The notes: generated by a model from the sequence alone, not told the origin. A stretch of 64,000 nt of DNA from Megascapheus bottae (GCA_024803745.1 JANJXV010000160.1:812001-876000); one strand, 5' to 3'; positions 1-12,654 are shown, numbered from the stretch's first letter. A program made the numbers and translations.

Positions 1-1334
1 CTGTGTCGTTCAGTATTTTTTTTACAAACTAAAGTATTATAGAGAGTATTTTCACATTGTTATTATGTGTTTTACTTTAGTATTTGTGTATATTTATCAT
101 TTATACAACTGAAATTGTAGGGGAGTGTTTTGGTTTTTCAGGTGTCCACACCCCACCTGCTCATTCTCTCCCTCATATTACTAGGCAGAGGTGATATTTC
201 AAGTAAACATGCAGAGCTTCTGTTTGCCAAGGATATTTAAATATTTTCATGATGATAACTTTATTTGGAAGCCAATTCTTTAAAAAGCCTTTAACCAGTA
301 CTCCAGATTTCCCAGCCTAGTATGTTTTTCCAGTAATTGCATATAAACGCATAGAGACAATTGCATGCTGATGCACTCTGACTGTTACAAGGCCCTGAGC
401 CCAACTCTGAATTCCAAAGGTAGGTTCAGCATCACCTAAAACATACATTGAGTTTAAGGGAAAAAAATTCCTGAAAGAAACTAAAGAAGGCTCACTACTC
501 CCCTAACTTACAACTAAATATACACAAAAACAATGGTAATATGCCAAGTGAGAAAACCCCAAATCAACTCAGACCCGGTGATCATAAGGCCAGTGGGATG
601 TGTGCACTGCACTGCACTGCTGGCCACGGCCACTGGGCTACACCTCGTCCAGGTGAGGAAGAGGCTCCTTCTGATACGCTCTCCACAACTCACACGCAAG
701 TCATTCCATACGTGAGAGCACGTCTGTTTTCTTCACAACTGTTATCTGGGAATAGAGCTATCTTCTTCCTAAAACTATTATAAAGGACTTCAAACTCCCA
801 GAAAAAAATAGAACTATTAGTGTTTTCTGGCATTTTTACATTTGTGTTATTTAAATGTAAGAAATAAAATGTTATTTTCTATAAGAATGCCTCCTAAATA
901 TAACAAAGCAAAAGGGCTAAAGAGACCAGGCCGAGCAGGATTCACAATCTTCCCAGGGCTAGAAGTTCAGCAATAATGTTTGCCTAGCAAGCAAATCCTA
1001 GAGCTGCCAAATAGAAAACAAGCAAAACCTTTTCCAATTGTATTCCCTCTGAAACATTTAAAACTTCTGCCCAATGACAATCCTTCCTGAAAAGGCCTTC
1101 TGAGGTCAGAGATACTTAGAACTGTGCGGAAGTATCAAGTCACATGGGAACAATGCATCGATGCAGGTCTTATTACTTGTGATTAGAGTCAGATAACTAA
1201 CCTCACACTATGACTTCTAATAAACATTTCTATACTGTACTATAGTATTCTTGAAAGAACTCATACTGCTTTACACAAAACATCTGCAGCTGTGAGGAGG
1301 AAAATGTCCACTGACTCACACTGGAGTTGGGGTA
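1..1334. other. AT-rich unique sequence, no gene seen
   Basis: No intact gene or clear repeat is visible. A GC-richer patch at about 560-690 carries a short ACTGC tandem and a donor-like CAG|GTGAGG near 652, but I see no convincing partner acceptor. Short open frames here overlap each other and resemble no known protein. Confidence 0.6.
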
Positions 1335-1400
1335 TTTTGACATCATTTTCAAGGTAAGCAAACAGAGAGAGGTTAAATGACATTGGAAGGTCACATGTTT
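1335..1400 (-). repeat. MIR SINE core fragment
   Basis: The stretch from ATTTTCAAGGTAAGCAAAC to the AGGTCACATG motif follows the MIR core read in reverse (ATTTTACAGATGAGGAAAC ... AGGTCACACAG). It is short and diverged, so it is an ancient mammalian relic. Confidence 0.55.
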
Positions 1401-4400
1401 CCTCTTTCTGAAGGAAGATGATGGTTGCGTTGCAAATAAAGAGAACTTCAACCAGAGAGAATTAGTGGAGCAGTCACAATTTGACCTTTCACCCTCTGAC
1501 TGTAGCAAGCTATTAGAATTGTGTATATATGTCATCGTTATACTATTGCATGAGAAATGAATTAACTAATTTCCATGCTGATACTCGTGCTGCTAGAAAA
1601 TCATGCTTCCATTCAATTTTACATAAAAGTATACCAATGAATTTAGACTGTTCTACTAAATTTCATGTAATGTTAAGATTTTTATTATGTCAGGTAACTG
1701 AAACCATGTCCCCCATACTTCAGAATTTAACATATCAGAAAGCATGGAGAAGATACACAAATGTGTAGCTAAGTTGACAAAACTCGGGTTCCTTCTGAAT
1801 TACTGTTATGTTTTTACTGCTGTCCCTGTAAGTCAGCAGTGTCAATGAGAAGCCTACTGTGTATGAATCAATAGATAATGAGATGAGTGAAGTTTTAGGA
1901 TTGGAGGCCACTAACACTAGTTCTTTGCTATAGACTTTCAATCCCAGTTACAATATAATTATACTAACCTTAATTTTCCAATGACAAATTTGAACATTTA
2001 TTTGAGAATCACAAAACAGACGTTCCTCTGCTTACATGTTTCAAAATAGTACTCTTGTTGAATTTTAATGCAACCAAGACATAATTCATATCATAAAAGA
2101 GATACAAACTTGTATGAGACTTTACTTACAAGTAGTTATTTTCAGATAAATTTGTATAAGAAAGACAAGGATGTTTGTATGGCACAGAAAACATGTAAAG
2201 GGGAATTTTTAGGGATAGTTATGATTTTAACGTAGCCGAGATTATGATGGAAATCAAGACAGTCTTTACGACCCATTTGATTGAATAGTATTGGTTAGCA
2301 AGGGTTAAGGGAGAATTTTTGGAACCAAATGTATTAAAAACTAGTTTGGAGAAAGAGAATACAATTAAATGAATATAGAAAAAAAGAGATGATATGAGTA
2401 CAAAAGGTGAGAAAAATCAAAGGAAAAGCTGTCTTTTTCCTTGTTGGTATTGTTTATATCAGTTTCCCTTTGTCCTCCTCTATCAATCTTCCCTACCTGG
2501 GAGTAACAGAACCACAAAAGCAAAATGGAAAGTATCAGTGGTAAATTAGCTTTCTTAGCTAGTGATAGATGTCTCATAATCAGGAAAGAAATAGGATAGC
2601 AATACAAACAGAAACTCAAGTATTTTGTGGTATCCAAACTACTGCATATTCTAACAGGGTACTGGAACTAGAGTTAACAAGTTCTCATTTAACCTCCTCT
2701 TCATCTTTAAAAGCAGCACTCAAAAGTCTTCACAGCTTAACTTGACTTTCAAGATCATGCATTTGGGATGTATTTATCATTGTTCAGAATAGGGGAGGAA
2801 AGTGCCCAGGTAAAAGAAAGGCAATTTCGCAAAATGAATTAAAGATAATTCAAGAGAAAGGAGATTGACAAAGAAAGAAACACTTGCCACAACTGCATAC
2901 ATTTTACTTATTTAAGGTACAGATAATGAGATTTTATAATGATCCATACATAAGATTACCACATAAATAATTTTATTTTCTTAAAAAATGGGAAATGCTG
3001 ACCAATTCTAATAGCTGAGAGATACCAGCCAGGTTTTTGAGGAAGTTGTTTAGATGGGAGGAATGATGAGCACAATAAAAGGACTCTGGATACCCCAGAA
3101 CAGAAGAGCATAATAGAAGGAAATGTTTAAATAAGGAACTGTTTTAAGCAAGAGGTCATGAAGGGAATTAGCTGTTCCCACGAGTCCAGATGCTCCAAAT
3201 CCACAGGAGCAATGGTAAGAATTCTATGTTTCACTGATAAGGGAATGAGGGGGATAAAAGAATTAAGCTGAAATAGACATCCTAGGAGGAACTGGTACAC
3301 ATGCCATGGCCATACTCCAGTTATATTTGGAAAGAAACTAAATCAGAACAATGTAATTGGAGTTACATTTCTAAAGCAGAAAATAGATTAAAAAGTAACA
3401 AATGTATGGCTTCCTTCTGCCAAGTCCTGGGTAGAGAAGGAAAAAATCCACAACTTCTCAATACTTCGCAAAGAACCACTAGTCTTGAAAATAAGAACCA
3501 GCATCCTAGCAAAAGCAGAAAATACAGGAAACAACATCACGAGACCGAGACGTGTCACTTACTACTCAAAGTAGTGAAAGATGCAGCAAACCTGCAGATT
3601 TTAACCATAGGGTTTTGAAATAGAACAGAAAATAGGGTGCTTGAAAAAGAACAGAAGAGGTTTACTCATCCTTCTCCTTAGAGTTAAGACCAATCTCCTA
3701 GTTTGTTCCTTGGTTCTAAACAAAGTAGAAACAATCATAAGCATCTGGATAGAACATAAAATGATCCTTGTACACTCTTCATGCAAGATAGACACCAGGA
3801 AGAAATCTTTTATTCAAGGAAGTAGGGTTTGCCCTGTTGAAGAGATAGGAGAGTGAGTAGGTAGGTGCTGGAGAAGGATCTTCTGTAGAATTATGAGTCA
3901 ACCCAAGAAAACTAAATTTCTGTATCATAAAATTAGCCAGCAAAACAGAAAGAACAGTTCAAAAACATGAAACTTGCTTAGCTTGATTTCTGTTTATATT
4001 GGTGAAGTACTTGCTCATTGAGGATCAATATTTCCACTGCAAACAACAAGCAAACTTGACTAAAATATAAAATGACTTACGTCTGGAAAGCACTGGGGAG
4101 ATTCCAAGGTGTTAAGAATTTGAGAACCAAGATCAAGGAGAGAGAGAAAGGATAAAAGCAAGAGACCTAAATACCAAATCACCACATGGAATGTACAAGT
4201 TCTAACATCCGAGCTGAAAATAAAATCATGGGGTAGTTGCTAAGAGATGGAGTAGGTAGATCCACTTTTAAGCTTTGTCACCAAGTTTATAAAACAAACT
4301 TTGACAGTCATACAAGAGGACACGGGTATTTTCTGCATGATTTTACTGATGTTAAGGCTCTACTTTGCATAAAAATGTTGAAAGAAAGCAACATTTGATC

Positions 4401-4560
4401 GTTGGCAAGTGGCATGCAGAGATGGAGAAACTTGAGAATACATATACCATACTAGCAACACTCTCCTTTTTGAGAAGTGAATTTTAGAAGTGCCCTTAAG
4501 ATAACAGTCCAATAAGTCACATTTTTATTAGTATTTGATATGTATTTTTGTGTAAATACA
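1401..4560. other. AT-rich unique sequence, no gene seen
   Basis: About 3 kb of AT-rich sequence with no recognisable coding exon, RNA gene or young repeat. Stop codons are frequent in all frames, and the frames that stay open are under about 105 codons with no family resemblance. Confidence 0.6.
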
Positions 4561-4592
4561 ACATATGTATGTAAATACATATGTATGTAAAT
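4561..4592. repeat. Two perfect copies of a 16-bp unit
   Basis: ACATATGTATGTAAAT occurs twice head to tail. Each unit contains the palindrome ACATATGT, so the pair could form a small hairpin. Seen directly; function unknown. Confidence 0.85.
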
Positions 4593-4980
4593 ACGATAAA
4601 AATTAGGCTGTATCTAGTATCGGTAACATTACTCCATTTATGAGGCAGCACTGTCATGATGTAATGACTTTCTAAAGGTCTCACCTCAACACAGCAATGA
4701 AATTCCAAAAGGGTGTAGAGGAGTCATTCCACCTGCGAACATCCTGCCCTGGATCCTCCACAGTTCATGTCTAATTCATGTCTTCTGCAAACACAATATA
4801 CATCCATTCTATACTCCATAGCTCCCCACATCCTCACGTATTCCAACAGCTTTGTGGTGGTTGACACCACAAAGCCTTTGGCAACCCTGCTTCTTTGGCT
4901 TTGTAAGTTCATCTATCATATATTTTTCTTCCACAAAGCTCTAAAGCAGAGAGAGACTGCAGAGAGGATGGGTTTTACTC

Positions 4981-5200
4981 CATCTTCCAGGAAATTGTTC
5001 TCCATTTCCACCATAGATTGGCTAACTATACTTCCATCAGCATTCTGTCAAATTACCTAAGCACTCTTCTTAGAGGATTCAGACTTTCTCTACAGCACCC
5101 TTCTTTCTCCCAATCCTCACCAGCACAAACCTCAATATGTTGCTAGTGACAATACCGGTTTTCTGGCCTGCTCTTCCAAATTCTTCTGGTTTTTATCCAG
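4981..5200 (-). repeat. Possible old L1 fragment
   Basis: Phrases such as CCTCACCAGCA and the preceding ATTGGCTAACTATACTTCC resemble the old mammalian L1 ORF2/3' region read in reverse. Divergence is high, so the call is tentative. Confidence 0.35.
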
Positions 5201-5274
5201 CTTCAAAGCTGCTTCCACATGTTTAACTATTTGCTATAGTGATAGTCTCACTTTTCAATATCAATTTTCTTTTT

Positions 5275-5420
5275 TAGTCTGTTTGGTGATGCAGTCGCTA
5301 TACCACAGACTGGGTCAATCATAATCAGTAGAAGTTTTTTTTGTCTCACAGTTCTGGAGACTGGGAAGTCTGAGATTGAGAGACTGCATCTGGGAGGTGC
5401 TTCGTGCTATGTCTAAAAAG
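5275..5420 (-). mobile_element. MLT1-type (ERVL-MaLR) LTR fragment
   Basis: TAGTCTGTTTGGTG, then CCACAGACTGGGT, then CTCACAGTTCTGGAGACTGG, occur in the order expected of an MLT1 LTR read in reverse complement. It is an ancient relic with no internal retroviral sequence beside it. Confidence 0.7.
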
Positions 5421-5937
5421 ACAGCAGGACAAACACAAAGTGTGATAGAGAGAAGAAAAAAGCTCAAAGAAATTCACCTTTTTTTGAGAGACTTTTGAGA
5501 GTTAGAAAAGCCTACAAACCATAACAAATAATCTATTCTAAACATGGCAGTTGTAGCTGAACATCTTTGATATTTTCTCCAGTTTCTTACTAATTTAAAA
5601 CACTTTGTAGTCTGTGAGCTGGGAGTTGTAAACCTTAAAAAGGTTGTATTATCAAACATTTAAAACAAATGTAGAAAAATTCATATGTAAAATCTTAATA
5701 AAAAACACATAAGAGGTAGAATACTAATTTATAGGAGCTATTTCCAAAAAAGAAATAATCTATAACTAAGTTTCAAACATGATTATGAACATAGATCACC
5801 ATTTTAAAATATCTCTGGATTGAAAGAATGCCACGGTTTATAAAACTGTATTATTTCTGGTGAGATGATTTTTATGGCTAAGTAAAACAAAAGGTAAGAT
5901 TTTCAGCAAAAATTTAATATCAATCAAACTGTTTTAT
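5421..5937. other. AT-rich unique sequence
   Basis: Nothing recognisable. The tail end runs into the T-rich start of the following L1 copy, which is the complement of its poly(A) tail. Confidence 0.55.
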
Positions 5938-6190
5938 ATTATTTATTTTTTTCTTTTTTTATTGTAATTAATAAAAGGGTTACATGATATTTGCCAGATA
6001 GAAGGTGCATTCATTCACATACATTAATACCCTTTCACATGTCTTGGTACCCATTAACCTCTCCCCCACCCACCACCCACCCCCTGTCTTGGTTTTACCC
6101 CTTGCCTATCAAATTTCAAATAACCAAATACAAATAAATTCGATATATCAGATAACAAAGTGAGATACTGTAACAATATGAGTTACCCAA
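5938..6190 (-). mobile_element. L1 3' UTR, lineage-specific, copy 1
   Basis: Read on the minus strand this ends in TAATTACAATAAAAAAAG and contains a G-rich homopurine stretch (complement of 6060-6085), both typical of an L1 3' UTR. The same sequence recurs at 8115-8361 and 48354-48543 on the minus strand and at 7443-7548 on the plus strand. Copies 1 and 2 share homology up to about 6190/8355; any further extent of copy 1, to about 6300, is unclear. Confidence 0.8.
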
Positions 6191-6614
6191 GGGACAGCAA
6201 AGGAGATGAAAGATAACATAGTAGATTAAGGACAACAATCATTCATTATATGGCTTTTGTTTAATTATTATAATATTTATCATCTAAGCAGAAGTGCATC
6301 TTGTGTATTGGAAACTGCAGCACCAAATTGTTGAATTATTTCTTAACGCTGCCTCTAACTTCCTTTACATAGCAGCAATAGATTTTGTTTTGATCTTGAT
6401 TTTTTTAGTGATTCAGTCCATATAGAGAATTAATAATTAATCTGGTCCTAATATCAATAGCCTGTGAAATACTAAATTAACTGACATTCCGGATTTTTAA
6501 TTACTGTTTTCCAAGTTAGCATTGATCTTTTCATGGTTGGCTATGGTGCACATTAGATATCTATAAGCAGCTCCAACAGCAACTGGGACATTGTAGGGTG
6601 CTCAATAATGTTTT
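6191..6614. other. AT-rich sequence, possibly more L1 3' UTR
   Basis: No gene seen. The first about 100 bases may continue the L1 copy, but no second copy in the window aligns here. Confidence 0.45.
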
Positions 6615-6722
6615 ATTGTTTTTGGTCGTGGGACCTGAACTCTGGGTCTCGGCATTGGCCCTGAGCTCTTCAGCCCATAGCTACCACCCTACATCTTGAG
6701 CCACAGCACCACTTCCTGCTCA
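6615..6722 (-). mobile_element. B1-Geo composite SINE, 3' half only
   Basis: Matches the second half of the composite SINE in reverse: GACCTGAACTCTGGGTCTCG, CCTGAGCTCTTCAGCCC and GAGCCACAGCACCACTTCC. The B1-like head is missing, so the copy is 5'-truncated. Confidence 0.8.
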
Positions 6723-7442
6723 ATGAATTTTTGTTATTATTTTAGGAACCAGAATTGGCCACCACACAATAGAAAAATTATTGCTCACAAACATCACATT
6801 AATATATAAAAGAGAATGGCTATTAATATCTTTGAAATACATTGTGAAAATATGGCAAGAAAATAAAAAGGTAGCTTGTTAATGATAATCACACTGATAA
6901 GACTTATTATTCCTTGTATATTCTACATATGTTCATTCAGCAGGTTTCTCATGTTGAGTACAACAGACTACATAAAGGTAAAGCAAAAAGTAATTCTTGT
7001 CCTATAGGATTTAGTCTAGAAAGAGAAATAGAAATCTTATTATACAGGTGAAATTTGTTTTTGTAGAGCTCACTGTGAAACCAACAGTAAAAATACCTAC
7101 TTAGTATGAGGATAACTATGTACATGTTAAGACTTGAAGGAAGAGTATAAGGGTAGGGCAATAATCTCTACCATGAAAGAAGAACCCCATACTTGGAGTT
7201 TGCAGTACATACAGAAATCTACATAATAGTTCAAGGTAGCTCTCAGGAACGAGAAACTACCAGAATAAATGAAGCTCATACCACTGAGAAAATCTGAAAA
7301 AGTTCTCAGGAAATTTGTGAGACCTACATACATACACAGTTAATTATTTGAAATGTAAATATAATTGAGAATGCTATATTTATTTTTAAATCTGTATTCC
7401 CAGTGATCACATAAGTCCTGAGTAGAAAGTATATCAGAAGAA
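6723..7442. other. AT-rich unique sequence
   Basis: No coding exon, RNA gene or repeat recognised. Confidence 0.55.
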
Positions 7443-7548
7443 AAATCACAATTGCAAACATGAGAAAGGGTAGTAATGTTTGTGAAGTAATATATCTTCT
7501 ATCTGGCAAATATAATATAACCCTTCTATTAATTACAATAAAAATACC
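7443..7548 (+). mobile_element. L1 3' UTR, short plus-strand copy
   Basis: GAGAAAGGGTAGTAATG, then CTATCTGGCAAATATAATAT, then CTATTAATTACAATAAAAA, reproduce the 3' end of the same L1 family seen on the minus strand at 5938, 8115 and 48354. It is a severely 5'-truncated copy of about 105 bp. Confidence 0.8.
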
Positions 7549-8114
7549 TTAAAAAAGAAAATTTACATTTTCCGACAGTATTTGTGGAGCATTATATTTC
7601 TGCTTTTGTTAGCTCCAATTTCTACAGGCAGATCTACATATGAACATTCCTGGACAGTCTTCACTTTAAAATGTTGATTCAGTACCCAAGTAATTTTAAC
7701 TCCCTTAGTCCATAGGCTATGGGAGTGAAATCACAATTTCAACAAGTGCTGGAGGCCTAGGATGTATAGGTATAGGTACCAGAATATACCTAGACAGCTT
7801 TATCATATCCATGTTCCTCCATAATGCCTAATATTCTCTATGTGATCCATTCTTGTACTAGAACTATTACTCTTCAAAAACCTCAAGGTGTTCAAGGAAG
7901 AACTGAGCTTCTTTCCCAAAAGAAATGCCAGTTCCTTAATAGCAGGGTATATACCTCAGATTATATCTTAACCTTTCACCATTACAATTGTAATTATAAT
8001 TAACTTTTGTTGAGTTTTTGTTGCAGACCCTGTTAAAAAGAGACTTAAATAAATTAGAGATCTAATTAAACTCGACAGTTCAGTAACTATTTCTTAAATG
8101 CTTTCCTCTCCCAC
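7549..8114. other. AT-rich unique sequence
   Basis: No feature recognised. Confidence 0.55.
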
Positions 8115-8830
8115 ATTTTTTTACATTTTAAATATATTTTTGTAATTAATAGAAGGGTTACATTATATTCACCAGATAGAAGGTGAATTACTTCACATAC
8201 ATTGATACCCTTTCTCATGTCTTGTTCCCCATTTCCCTCCCTCCATCCTCGCCACTCATCTTGTTTTCCCCCCTTCCCTATCCTATTTCAAATAACCAAA
8301 TAAACATATACAATATATCAGATAAAAGGTAAAATACCGTTACAATATGAGGTAACCAACTCTCCCACAATTTTTTTGCCAGTCCTGGGCTTAAGCTCAG
8401 GGCCTGAGGACTGTCCCTGGACTTTCTCAAGGCTAGAACTCTACCACTTGAGCCTCAGCACCACTCCTGGCTTTTAAGTATATGGTACCAAGGAATCGAA
8501 CCCGGGTCTTCATGTATGCTAGTCAAGCACTCTACCGCTACGCCAAACTCCCAGTCCACTCCCACAATTTTTATAGTTAATTTTCAACATAGCATCTAGT
8601 GAGTATCACCAATACATTTGTTCACCCTGTGTCCCACCATTTCAGTGCCCCTCTCCCTCCCCCAAATAGATAACATACATACCAGACAAAAGGTACAGAA
8701 ATCACAAGTGGTGGCAAAGGAGAAAACAGACAAACATCAAAAAGACAAAAGGCAAAAATCAAAAGGCAAACAGCAAAAACCAAAGTCTTATCTCCATCTC
8801 TTGTAGTTCATTTCTATAAATCGTATTTCT
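8115..8830 (-). mobile_element. L1 3' UTR, copy 2, split by a SINE
   Basis: The right-hand end of the L1 (8115-8375) matches the copies at 5938 and 48354. Beyond the nested SINE, 8573-8830 probably continues the same element: on the minus strand it has the G-rich run GGGGGAGGGAGAGGGGC and A/T-rich tandem-like text typical of an L1 3' region. The extension is inferred, because no second copy covers it. Confidence 0.65.
8376..8558 (-). mobile_element. IDL-Geo SINE nested in L1
   Basis: In reverse orientation it has the tRNA-like head (GGTTCGATTCC region seen as GGAATCGAACCCGGG) and the second monomer ending GCCAGTCCTGGGC. It is flanked by a perfect 14-bp duplication, CTCCCACAATTTTT, at 8362-8375 and 8559-8572. 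The SINE is therefore younger than the L1 around it. Confidence 0.93.
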
Positions 8831-10515
8831 GTATGATCATATGCACATAGCTATTGAGTTTTTTGATCTAGAATGTGCCTATAATTCTCCAAGTAAAAAC
8901 ATTGGAAAGTAAAAGACAAAAATTCACTAGGATATGATAAAGTATACAGGACTGTGAACACTCACACTGTAAGACCAGAGGAGGATATTATTATTCTTCT
9001 CTTCCAAAATCTCACTATATAATAAGCACTGGTATTTCTTGGCATGGTGGCTCTGAAGGCTCCTGGGCATCACCTCATTTCTATATACTTTAAAGCCAAA
9101 TCAACTCTCATCTCACCTTACCCTCTCTCCTGTATTTCTAAAATAGCTGCACAAATGGGGGTTTAAAGTGTTAAAACTATGACTGGAATTAAGAAAGGGA
9201 AACTAATGTGTGTGTCCAGTCTTAGAGATCAAGAACATGCACAAGCATTGACTTGACTCATTTAAATCTTGATGTTTTCAAGCAGTTCCTATGTTGCTCT
9301 GAGTGTCTATTAATACCGAGTACCCGCTCTGCCTCACTCAGCCTTCACATTACTACACCATTTCTTTTCCAGTTAGTTTACCAGATCAATATAAAGTTAA
9401 AAATGCTGATGGAACTATTTGAAATGGAAGACTAGGAGACTTAAGGGGGATTATGTAGGCTCTCAGAAATGATTTGAAGAGTTAAATCTCTGTTGGCTTT
9501 AGAAAGATTTTTAAAATTGACATTCTGGCACATTGCTTCAAGGACATAACAACTTTGAAGTACAACAACCGAAATGATAATGCTAAAAAGAAAATATCTA
9601 CTCTAGGACAGCAAAAGGCTTAAGGTAATTTGTCCCAGTAATAAGTTTTAAAAACTGTACTCTCCATGATTTGGAGATACAAATGAAACTTTATTACAGA
9701 ATATGGAATTCATTCTTTGCTCTGATGGGAATACTGGCCCTAGAAAGAAAAAATACAATATTGTTATAAATTTTAAAAAGTTAAAAGTAATACAATGGCA
9801 AGCCCTCAAATCTGTCCACTAAGAATAAAACTATTGATTGTATACTTACTAAATTTAATCTGAAAAGCCTCAGAAATGTTGAATTTCTCTTTTTAGGCCC
9901 AGCCTAAAAACACTTTTTCCCTTATTTGGACATTATGTTATTTAAGATGCAGTAATTTAAACAGGAGAAACACAACCCAAATTTACTTTACATAAAGAAG
10001 AAAGTTTACAGCTCATGTCCTGGAACGACAGTAGGTTGGGATATGATTTCCCAAAACGTCAATAATGTCTCACAGTTTTGACAGTTTTCTCATTATCTTG
10101 CATTTCTCCTCCTTGTTCTGTTTATTCTTTGGAACCCTCTACTACACCATCCTAACAAGCTTCTAACACCAATACCCTTTGAAATAAAGACAACTGCCTC
10201 CCAAAAGTTTGATGAGAGACTCTGGAAGTTAACTTGTTGCCCCCAATAAGGCAATAAGTCAAACTCAATCATTTTGATCAAATTTTTGGTTCATATTTCT
10301 GTACTATTACATCAATGTGTGGTACTAGTTTTAAGGCATGGACCATTAGGGATATTGTTTTTTTCTATCTAAACATTTACCCATATCTATAAATTCTAAT
10401 CTGATTTGGTTGTTTTTGACAGACACAAATAAAATGACTTTCAAAATTATATTACTACTTGATTTGTAAAATGTACTATATTATCCATCACAAAACAGTA
10501 CTATATATAATCAAC
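8831..10515. other. AT-rich unique sequence
   Basis: About 1.7 kb with no coding exon, RNA gene or young repeat that I can support. Confidence 0.55.
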
Positions 10516-10530
10516 AGTTAACTAAAATAT

Positions 10531-10768
10531 GGCCAGGCACATGCTCATTCCAATAATCCTAGCTACCCAAGACGCTCACATATGAGGACAGGAGCTCAAA
10601 GCTAGCACGGGCAGGAAAGCCCAGGAAATTCTTATCTCCAATTTGCCACCAAGAAATCAAAGGCAGAGCTGTTATACAAGTGGCTGAGTATTAACATCAA
10701 GTGAAAAATCTAGTGGATAGCAGCCTGACATCAGTTCAAGGCCCAGATACTGGCATACATACACAAAA
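10531..10768 (+). mobile_element. B1-Geo composite SINE
   Basis: A diverged B1-like head (AATCCTAGCTACCCAAGACG) is followed by a degraded second half (TTCAAGGCCCAGATACTGGC). Flanking AGTTAACTAAAATAT (10516-10530) and AGTTAATTAAAATAT (10769-10783) match at 14 of 15 positions and are read as the target-site duplication. Confidence 0.85.
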
Positions 10769-10783
10769 AGTTAATTAAAATAT

Positions 10784-11339
10784 AATGAATCAATATCAAA
10801 CCATGTAATCATAATTCAAACTATATTTGCTTCCCTGACTTTTCCAGATATGATGAAGGTTGAATATTCTCCACATAGTCACACTGTTTGAGAGAGCTAA
10901 TAGGCAAGGCAATATCACTGAAAACTTTTGTGCAAAAGTTTCAAGCCTAATATTAATTTATTTCAAATGTTTGAGAAAGTTTGCATAGAAAATCTAGACA
11001 AATTAAAAAAAAATATTATTTGGTTTTACCCCACTTTCTCAAAACTCCTTATATTCGATAGCAGAAGAAATGGAACGGTACAGCATTAACTTATGCACAT
11101 ATCAGCTGTTTCTATCTTAACTAGGAAGCACTGTTTCATCTCTTATCAGACACAAAATGGATTGAAAGTTAATTGGAAAAGTATTTCAGAAGAAAAGTGG
11201 TAGAGAAAGGTCTAATAGGTTTTTGAAGATGTAAAGATTCATATTTTTATGTTGGAAAGGATACCAAACCAGAGAAAAGTTTCTAGTTAAGAACACAGTG
11301 AATATTTTTAATGTATGAAAAACCTAGCTACAATACAGC
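10784..11339. other. AT-rich unique sequence
   Basis: No feature recognised. Confidence 0.55.
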
Positions 11340-11340
11340 A

Positions 11341-11372
11341 AAATAATAATAGTAATAATAATAATAATAATA
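11341..11372. repeat. (AAT)n microsatellite
   Basis: Run of AAT units with one AGT interruption. Confidence 0.9.
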
Positions 11373-11459
11373 AATCTACAGTTCCACTATACCTAGCAGG
11401 TCATGAAATATTTGTGATAAGCTTGAACAACCACTTTTTCATGAACTTAATAATTTTTT

Positions 11460-11735
11460 CTTTTCTTTTTTGGTTAGTCTTGGGTCTTGAACTCTGGGCC
11501 TGGGCGCTGTCCCTGAGCTCTTCACCAAATAAAGGTTATACCCTTTATTTTAAAAGCTATACCTTTTCAAATTAACATTAAAACTTATACCACTTCTGCT
11601 TTTCTGGTGGTTAATTGGAGATAAGAGTCTTACAGACTTTCATGCCCAGGCTGGCTTTGAACTACAATACTCAGACCTCAGTCTTCTGAGTGGCTAGGAT
11701 TACAGGTGTGGGTCACTAGCTCCTAGCTTAATCTT
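11460..11735 (-). mobile_element. B1-Geo composite SINE with internal extra segment
   Basis: Reverse-oriented copy: GGTCTTGAACTCTGGGCCTG, CCTGAGCTCTTCA, then about 70 unrelated AT-rich bases (about 11526-11595), then the remainder GGTTAATTGGAGATAAGAGT through GTGGCTAGGATTACAGG. The extra segment is a local insertion or replacement of the middle of the element. Confidence 0.85.
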
Positions 11736-11933
11736 TTTTGCTAAGTACTCACTTTGTTTTCAGATGAGGGACTGCTTTCCCAAGAGCCCTCTTTGTCTCT
11801 TGATATCACCTCAAAAACCTTCTTCTTTTCAGTCACCATCTGTGGCTGCCTGCCTAGATATTATATATTCTTCCTGACCCCTGGAACTTGATCTGCATAT
11901 ATTATCATTGTGCATATAGTAGTTGTGTAGTTC

Positions 11934-12115
11934 TTTTTTTGCCAGTCATGGGCTTGACCTCAGGGCCTGGGCACTGTCCTTGGACTTTCTCAAGGCTCAG
12001 CACTCTACCACTTGAGCCTCAGCACCACTTCCAGCATTTTTCTATGTATGTGGTACCAAGGAATTGAACCCTGGTCTTCATGCATGCTAGGCAAGCACTC
12101 TGCCACTAGACTGTT
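11934..12115 (-). mobile_element. IDL-Geo SINE
   Basis: GCCAGTCATGGGCTTGACC, GGACTTTCTCAAGGCTCAGC and GGTACCAAGGAATTGAACCC place it as a nearly complete reverse copy. I could not find a clear target-site duplication. Confidence 0.9.
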
Positions 12116-12640
12116 GCCATTATTATTTGACTGGTGTTGGGTGTGTCTGGTGTTTACAGAGGAAATGGGTGTAGGAATCTGAGTGGATCAGGTCAAGAAA
12201 TTTTCCTTTTGTGTGGTGAGTACTATGGAATTAGCGTCAAGCATTGACCAGCAACTGACCTTTCTCATGGGACCTGGAACAGAATTTCCTCTGCTGTGAT
12301 GGACTCCATACTGACAGACATAGCCACACCCTAGACTTCAAGAGTTTAGGTGACCTATCACCAGCTTTGATCAATTTTGTGAAAGACAGGCTGTTCACCC
12401 TGGCATTTGCAGACAATTACCAAATATAGTGATACTCATGGAGACATTTAGCTTGTCGACTGCTTCACAGATAGGTTTTTCTGCTCATAAGTATTTCACT
12501 GTACAGCTGTCATTAAGACCTAAATGCTCAGGCTTACAGAATACACATTATTCTCACTTATTTTATTGTGTCAAAGTGGTTATGTGGTGCTTCTGTATTT
12601 CCTGAATAAATATCAGTTTTAAAGTATAGCCGTCTTTCAA
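12116..12640. other. Unassigned segment, possibly retroelement-derived
   Basis: About 500 bp with no open frame of note. It ends in CTGAATAAATATCAG, a polyadenylation-signal-like motif. The segment could be an old LTR or a processed-transcript remnant, but I cannot match it to a family. Confidence 0.3.
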
Positions 12641-12654
12641 AAAATGTTTTTGTT

